Assembly: GCA_945881865.1 (NCBI GenBank)
Contig: CAMCVK010000015.1
Coordinates: forward strand, 1 to 64,000
Origin: Fimbriimonas ginsengisoli Gsoil 348
GTDB lineage: Bacteria; Armatimonadota; Fimbriimonadia; Fimbriimonadales; Fimbriimonadaceae
DNA length: 64,000 nt
Direction: 5' to 3'
The first letter of the stretch is position 1. Each line of letters starts with the position of its first letter. A program made the position numbers and the translations under genes. The notes beneath the pieces are model-generated. The model was not told where the DNA came from. It made no database searches and worked only from the letters and a program-made list of their open reading frames with translations. Positions 60,901 through 64,000 of the stretch are shown here, piece after piece.

Positions 60901-62013
60901 ATGAATGCCGTCCTCTTGAACCGGATCACGGTGGTTTTGGCGTTGGTCGGCACCTACATCGCTGGACTCCTTAGCTTGGAGAAAGCGATGAACTTACAGC
61001 TACCCTGTGGGTCCACAAACGACTGCGCGCTGATCTCCAACCATCCCTCGGGCTACTGGATTGGTATTCCGGTCGCCTACTTTGGTCTCATCGGCTACGG
61101 ATTTATCCTGGTCACGGCGATGTACCGCAGCATCAACGGCATACGTGACTACAAAGAACTCGTCACGATGGGCCTTGTCTTCTCCGCGATCGGAACGCTT
61201 GCGAGCTTCTATCTACAGTACGTGTCTCTAGGAGTTCTGAAGAAGTTCTGCCCCTATTGCTTCGCGTCCGCCGTTACGATGACCGCACTCTTGGTTGCGC
61301 ACGTCTTGCTCCGGAAAGCGGTAGCCGCAGAAGGAGAGGAGCGGCGTTCCAACTTCGATCTCGGCCTTCCCTGGGCAGGAATCGTTGCCGTCATTCTTGC
61401 ACTAACGATTCAAAGCGGCACCTTGGGCAAAACCGTCGGTGGTGTTGCCTCGTTGTCGCCCGATAAGGCAGCGAAGCTCATTCCGGCGTTGCCGCATGTT
61501 TATGGCGACAAGTCGGCGAAAATCACGATCGTCGAGTTCGCGGACCTCACCTGCCCTAAGTGCCAGACCATGGGCCCGCAGGTAAAGGAACTCGTTGACA
61601 AGTACCCCGGCAAGATCCGATTGATCTATCGGCACTTCCTGATCCCGTCGCACAAGTTGGCCCCAGCAGCAGCGGCGATGTCGGAAGTCGCCGGCGAAAA
61701 GGGCCGGTTCTGGGAGTTCGCAACGGCAATCCAGAAGGGACTCAACGGAAGAACCCCCGAGCAGATTGACGAAATTAGCGGGGCGATCACGGCGGCCGGA
61801 ATGGATCCGAAAGAGGTTGCGGACCGACTTCAGAACGAAAAGGATCCGGTCTACCAGCGAATCCAGGAAGATCGAGCGGCGGCCGACGCGCTTGGTGTCA
61901 ACTCGACTCCAACGTTCTTCGTGATGGTGGAAGGCAAAGAGACCAAGATCGCACGTGCGGATGCGCTCTTCGAGGTGCTTAGCACGGACGAGTATGTTCA
62001 GCTTCTGAAGTAA
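60901..62013 (+). CDS. VKOR-DsbA/thioredoxin fusion protein
   Basis: 370 aa from the ATG at 60901. Residues ~8-175 are a vitamin K epoxide reductase domain with four to five membrane helices, loop cysteines Cys36/Cys42 and active pair Cys117/Cys120 (FCPYC). Residues ~200-370 are a DsbA-like thioredoxin domain with Cys218/Cys221 (TCPKC) and cis-Pro STPTFF. The pair forms disulfides in exported proteins and passes electrons to quinone within one chain. This suits a genome with many secreted proteins. mnmA follows after 1 nt. Confidence 0.95.
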   Translation: MNAVLLNRITVVLALVGTYIAGLLSLEKAMNLQLPCGSTNDCALISNHPSGYWIGIPVAYFGLIGYGFILVTAMYRSINGIRDYKELVTMGLVFSAIGTLASFYLQYVSLGVLKKFCPYCFASAVTMTALLVAHVLLRKAVAAEGEERRSNFDLGLPWAGIVAVILALTIQSGTLGKTVGGVASLSPDKAAKLIPALPHVYGDKSAKITIVEFADLTCPKCQTMGPQVKELVDKYPGKIRLIYRHFLIPSHKLAPAAAAMSEVAGEKGRFWEFATAIQKGLNGRTPEQIDEISGAITAAGMDPKEVADRLQNEKDPVYQRIQEDRAAADALGVNSTPTFFVMVEGKETKIARADALFEVLSTDEYVQLLK

Positions 62014-62014
62014 G

Positions 62015-63109
62015 GTGCCAAAAAAGAACGTAACGGTGTTGGTTGCCATGTCGGGCGGCGTTGACAGTAGTGTCGCCGCCGCCCTCATGAAGCGTCGTGG
62101 CTACGACGTGATCGGCCTCACCATGCAGATATGGCAGGAGAGCCAAACCGATCCGCGCCACGCGGGCTGTTGCTCGCTCGGCGCGGTCGAAGACGCCCGC
62201 CGAGTCGCGCGGGTTCTCGACATTCCGCACTACGTTCTTAACTTCAAGGAGGAGTTCCGCAAGGCGGTCATCGAGAATTTCATAGATGAATACGCCGCCG
62301 GCCGAACCCCGAACCCGTGCGTGCAGTGCAACAAGCACGTCAAATTTGAGATCCTGATGGAGAAGATGCGGGAGTTTGGTTGCGACAAGCTCGTTACCGG
62401 CCACTACGCCCGCATCCGACGGGACCACGCCACCGGACGATTCCGCCTCCTTCGAAGTCGTGCCACCGAGAAGGATCAGAGCTACGTGCTGTACATGCTG
62501 GACCAGGCGCAGTTGGCATCCAGCTGGCTGCCAATGGGCGACATGCCAAGTAAGGCCCATGCCCGCGAACTTGCCCGTGAACTGGGACTTCACCTGGCTG
62601 ACAAGCCAGACTCACAGGAGATTTGCTTCGTAAGTGAGGCCGGTGGATACAACGAGTTCCTCCAGAAGAACCGGCCGGAGCTCGCGCGGGTCGGGCAAGT
62701 GATCGATTCCGAGGGGAATCTCCTGGGCGAGCACGACGGCATCACCGGCTTCACGATTGGGCAGCGCCGCGGAGTTCGGGTTCCTAGCCGAACCGGGAAG
62801 CCGCTTTACGTCCTCGACCTCAAGCCAGCCGAGAACACGGTCGTGGTTGGTCCGGCAGAAGGTTTGATGACGAAGGTTGTTCCGCTTCAAGAGATGTACT
62901 GGGGATCCGTTGACGACACGTGCGACCGCGTTCGGGTCGATGCAAAGATTCGATACAACATGGACCCGGTTCCGGCGTGGCTTATCGGCGGGCCGAGCCC
63001 ACATCTCGAGTTCAAAGAGTCGGTTCGAGCCGCGACGCCGGGTCAAATCGCGGTGGCGTACCGCGGTCAGTCGGTTGCGGCCGGCGGAACGATTCGGCGA
63101 ATGGCTTAG
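62015..63109 (+). CDS. mnmA: tRNA-specific 2-thiouridylase
   Basis: 364 aa. Thiolates U34 of Lys, Glu and Gln tRNAs. P-loop AMSGGVDSSV (11-20), catalytic Cys in NPCVQCNKHVKF, second Cys in DSQEICFV, and the GITGFTIGQRRG and C-terminal beta-barrel segments are present. Start GTG 62015, 1 nt after the VKOR-DsbA stop; TAAGG precedes it. Same operon as the VKOR fusion. Confidence 0.97.
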   Translation: MPKKNVTVLVAMSGGVDSSVAAALMKRRGYDVIGLTMQIWQESQTDPRHAGCCSLGAVEDARRVARVLDIPHYVLNFKEEFRKAVIENFIDEYAAGRTPNPCVQCNKHVKFEILMEKMREFGCDKLVTGHYARIRRDHATGRFRLLRSRATEKDQSYVLYMLDQAQLASSWLPMGDMPSKAHARELARELGLHLADKPDSQEICFVSEAGGYNEFLQKNRPELARVGQVIDSEGNLLGEHDGITGFTIGQRRGVRVPSRTGKPLYVLDLKPAENTVVVGPAEGLMTKVVPLQEMYWGSVDDTCDRVRVDAKIRYNMDPVPAWLIGGPSPHLEFKESVRAATPGQIAVAYRGQSVAAGGTIRRMA

Positions 63110-63201
63110 AGAGTGCCGCATGCGTCGTCGTCTTGGCGTAAGATAGTGTTCCGGTGCCGGAAGCATCACAATGCGACCGGAGTCTCTGGAAGGAAACAGA
63201 C

Positions 63202-63435
63202 ATGAGCAAACAAAGCGACGACAGCAGCGCCCTTATCTACATTCTCGCCGGGGTTGGCCTCGGAGCCATCATTGGCGCCGCCGCCGGCCTGCTCTTTGCA
63301 CCGAAATCGGGCGAGGAAATGCGAGAAGATCTGAACGAGAAGTACAAGGAACTCAAGAACAAGACCGAGGAATGGGTTGCCGAGCAGCGATCCAAGCGCC
63401 CCGTCGGCGAATCTGTCGACGAACTCGGTGCCTAA
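63202..63435 (+). CDS. YtxH-like small membrane protein
   Basis: 77 aa. One transmembrane segment (IYILAGVGLGAIIGAAAGLLF) followed by the FAPKSGEEMREDL motif and a coiled-coil-like charged tail (KYKELKNKTEEWVAEQR), as in the YtxH/gas-vesicle-like group. Role unclear, often linked to general stress. The ATG at 63202 is preceded by GGAAAC; upstream in-frame codons from 63154 are not conserved. Confidence 0.85.
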   Translation: MSKQSDDSSALIYILAGVGLGAIIGAAAGLLFAPKSGEEMREDLNEKYKELKNKTEEWVAEQRSKRPVGESVDELGA

Positions 63436-63462
63436 AGCCGCTCCCGTCTTCGTCTAAACCCC

Positions 63463-64000
63463 ATGCCCGGTTGGAGAATTGTTCTTTGGTCGTCCGTCGT
63501 TCTGGCGGCGATCGGCTTTCTCTACTTGGTGCGTGGGGTTCTTTTTCCGTTCGCGGTGGCATTGACGATCGCCGCCGTGCTCGAGCCGACCATCCAAAAG
63601 CTCGGGAAGCGAGGCATGAAGCGCGGTCCTGCCGTGGCGCTTGTTCTGCTTGGCTTCTTCGGAGCCATCACCCTTGCTGGCTACTTAGCCGCCCCGACCG
63701 TGGTCCGACAGGTGTCGAGCGTGAGTGTGCGTGCTCAGGAGTTCACGCGCTCCATCGTTCAGGAGAGCGAGTCCGACAATTTCTACTTGCGGTGGAGCCC
63801 ATCCGTGGTGGCGCAAAGACAAACCAGTCCGAGCGGTGAAATTGACCGGATTCTTGCGCAATACGGTTCGACGCTCGAGCAGTTCGGCTTGCCTTCCACG
63901 CGACGTGGGCTGATCGACCAGTACGTCGACAAGAACCGAACGACCATCGCCAAGGCCGTGCAGGGCATTTTCGATTCGTTTTTCGGTGCGCTGGCTGGCC
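63463..64000 (+). CDS. AI-2E transporter / PerM family permease, 3' truncated by window edge
   Basis: 179 codons visible from the ATG at 63463, frame open to the end. N-terminal hydrophobic segments (RIVLWSSVVLAAIGFLYLV, then VLFPFAVALTIAAVLEP, key FPFAVALTIAAVLEP) and ALVLLGFFGAITLAGYL fit the first three helices of PF01594, followed by the long soluble stretch (~85-165) typical between helices 3 and 4. Family members export diverse small molecules or act in Na+/H+ exchange; specificity cannot be given. Follows the YtxH-like gene after 27 nt. Confidence 0.87.
   Translation, partial: MPGWRIVLWSSVVLAAIGFLYLVRGVLFPFAVALTIAAVLEPTIQKLGKRGMKRGPAVALVLLGFFGAITLAGYLAAPTVVRQVSSVSVRAQEFTRSIVQESESDNFYLRWSPSVVAQRQTSPSGEIDRILAQYGSTLEQFGLPSTRRGLIDQYVDKNRTTIAKAVQGIFDSFFGALAG

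Noticed and set aside
1-64000. CRISPR arrays, insertion sequences, prophage, rRNA genes
   Set aside because: No regularly spaced short repeats, transposase, integrase, phage structural or rRNA sequences recognised anywhere in the window.

Overview
The window is a 64 kb piece of a compact, moderately GC-rich bacterial chromosome. Genes sit on both strands with very short gaps. I see no phage, IS element, plasmid or CRISPR signature. The gene content is mostly housekeeping: hrcA, rpsJ, guaA, hpt, rho, nusA, folB, hom, xylA, fba, purF, rpmB, carA, gcvH/gcvPA, trmD-rplS-lepB, nuoB/nuoI, ppa, leuB, miaB and mnmA. Alongside are secreted beta-propeller-type proteins. Usually long operons are broken into fragments: rpsJ stands alone, nusA has no rimP or infB, nuoB-nuoI has no other nuo genes, and gcvH-gcvPA has no gcvT or gcvPB. 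Together with a strong leaderless-gene signature, this makes me favour the phylum Armatimonadota (Fimbriimonas-like). That placement is inference, not a database result.

Layout. 1-8.7 kb: the 3' part of a large SBBP/DUF7948 surface protein, hrcA, a divergent secreted protein, a YncE-phosphoesterase fusion, an NTF2-like protein, stand-alone rpsJ with a clear terminator, and a GIN-domain lipoprotein. 8.8-20.2 kb: guaA-hpt-rho-ankyrin, a DUF4253 protein with an acidic run, nusA, folB with two glycosyltransferases, dps, a membrane protein and hom. 20.3-31.8 kb: six tandem paralogous genes for secreted proteins (about 580-600 aa), with conserved N- and C-terminal parts and a divergent middle; the first copy carries an in-frame stop. 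31.8-45.4 kb: an esterase, an FHA protein, a GDSL hydrolase, xylA, a nitrilase with two tiny Sm-like paralogs, fba, a VanZ-like protein, an STN-like secreted protein, and a degenerate phosphoglycerate-mutase homologue directly behind purF. 45.5-56.0 kb: rpmB, a PhyH-type dioxygenase, carA, gcvPA/gcvH, trmD-rplS-lepB, an acyl-CoA dehydrogenase, a CAU tRNA, nuoBI, ppa and leuB. 56.1-64 kb: a second SBBP/DUF7948 protein, miaB, a VKOR-DsbA fusion, mnmA, a YtxH-like protein and the 5' part of an AI-2E/PerM-family permease.

Two genome-style signals recur. First, at least 15 genes have a TANNNT hexamer ending 6-7 nt before the start codon, so their mRNAs should begin at or next to the start codon. 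I used this to correct several starts, and in three places the TAA stop of the upstream gene is itself the start of that hexamer. Second, 5 of 11 convergent gene pairs overlap by exactly 4 bp (reciprocal stop codons such as CTAG), and three more are 0-2 bp apart, leaving no room for terminators.

The best candidates for something undescribed are the tandem secreted-paralog array, the putative dead apgM-family protein linked to purF, the tandem Sm-like miniproteins, and the leaderless stop/-10 overlaps.
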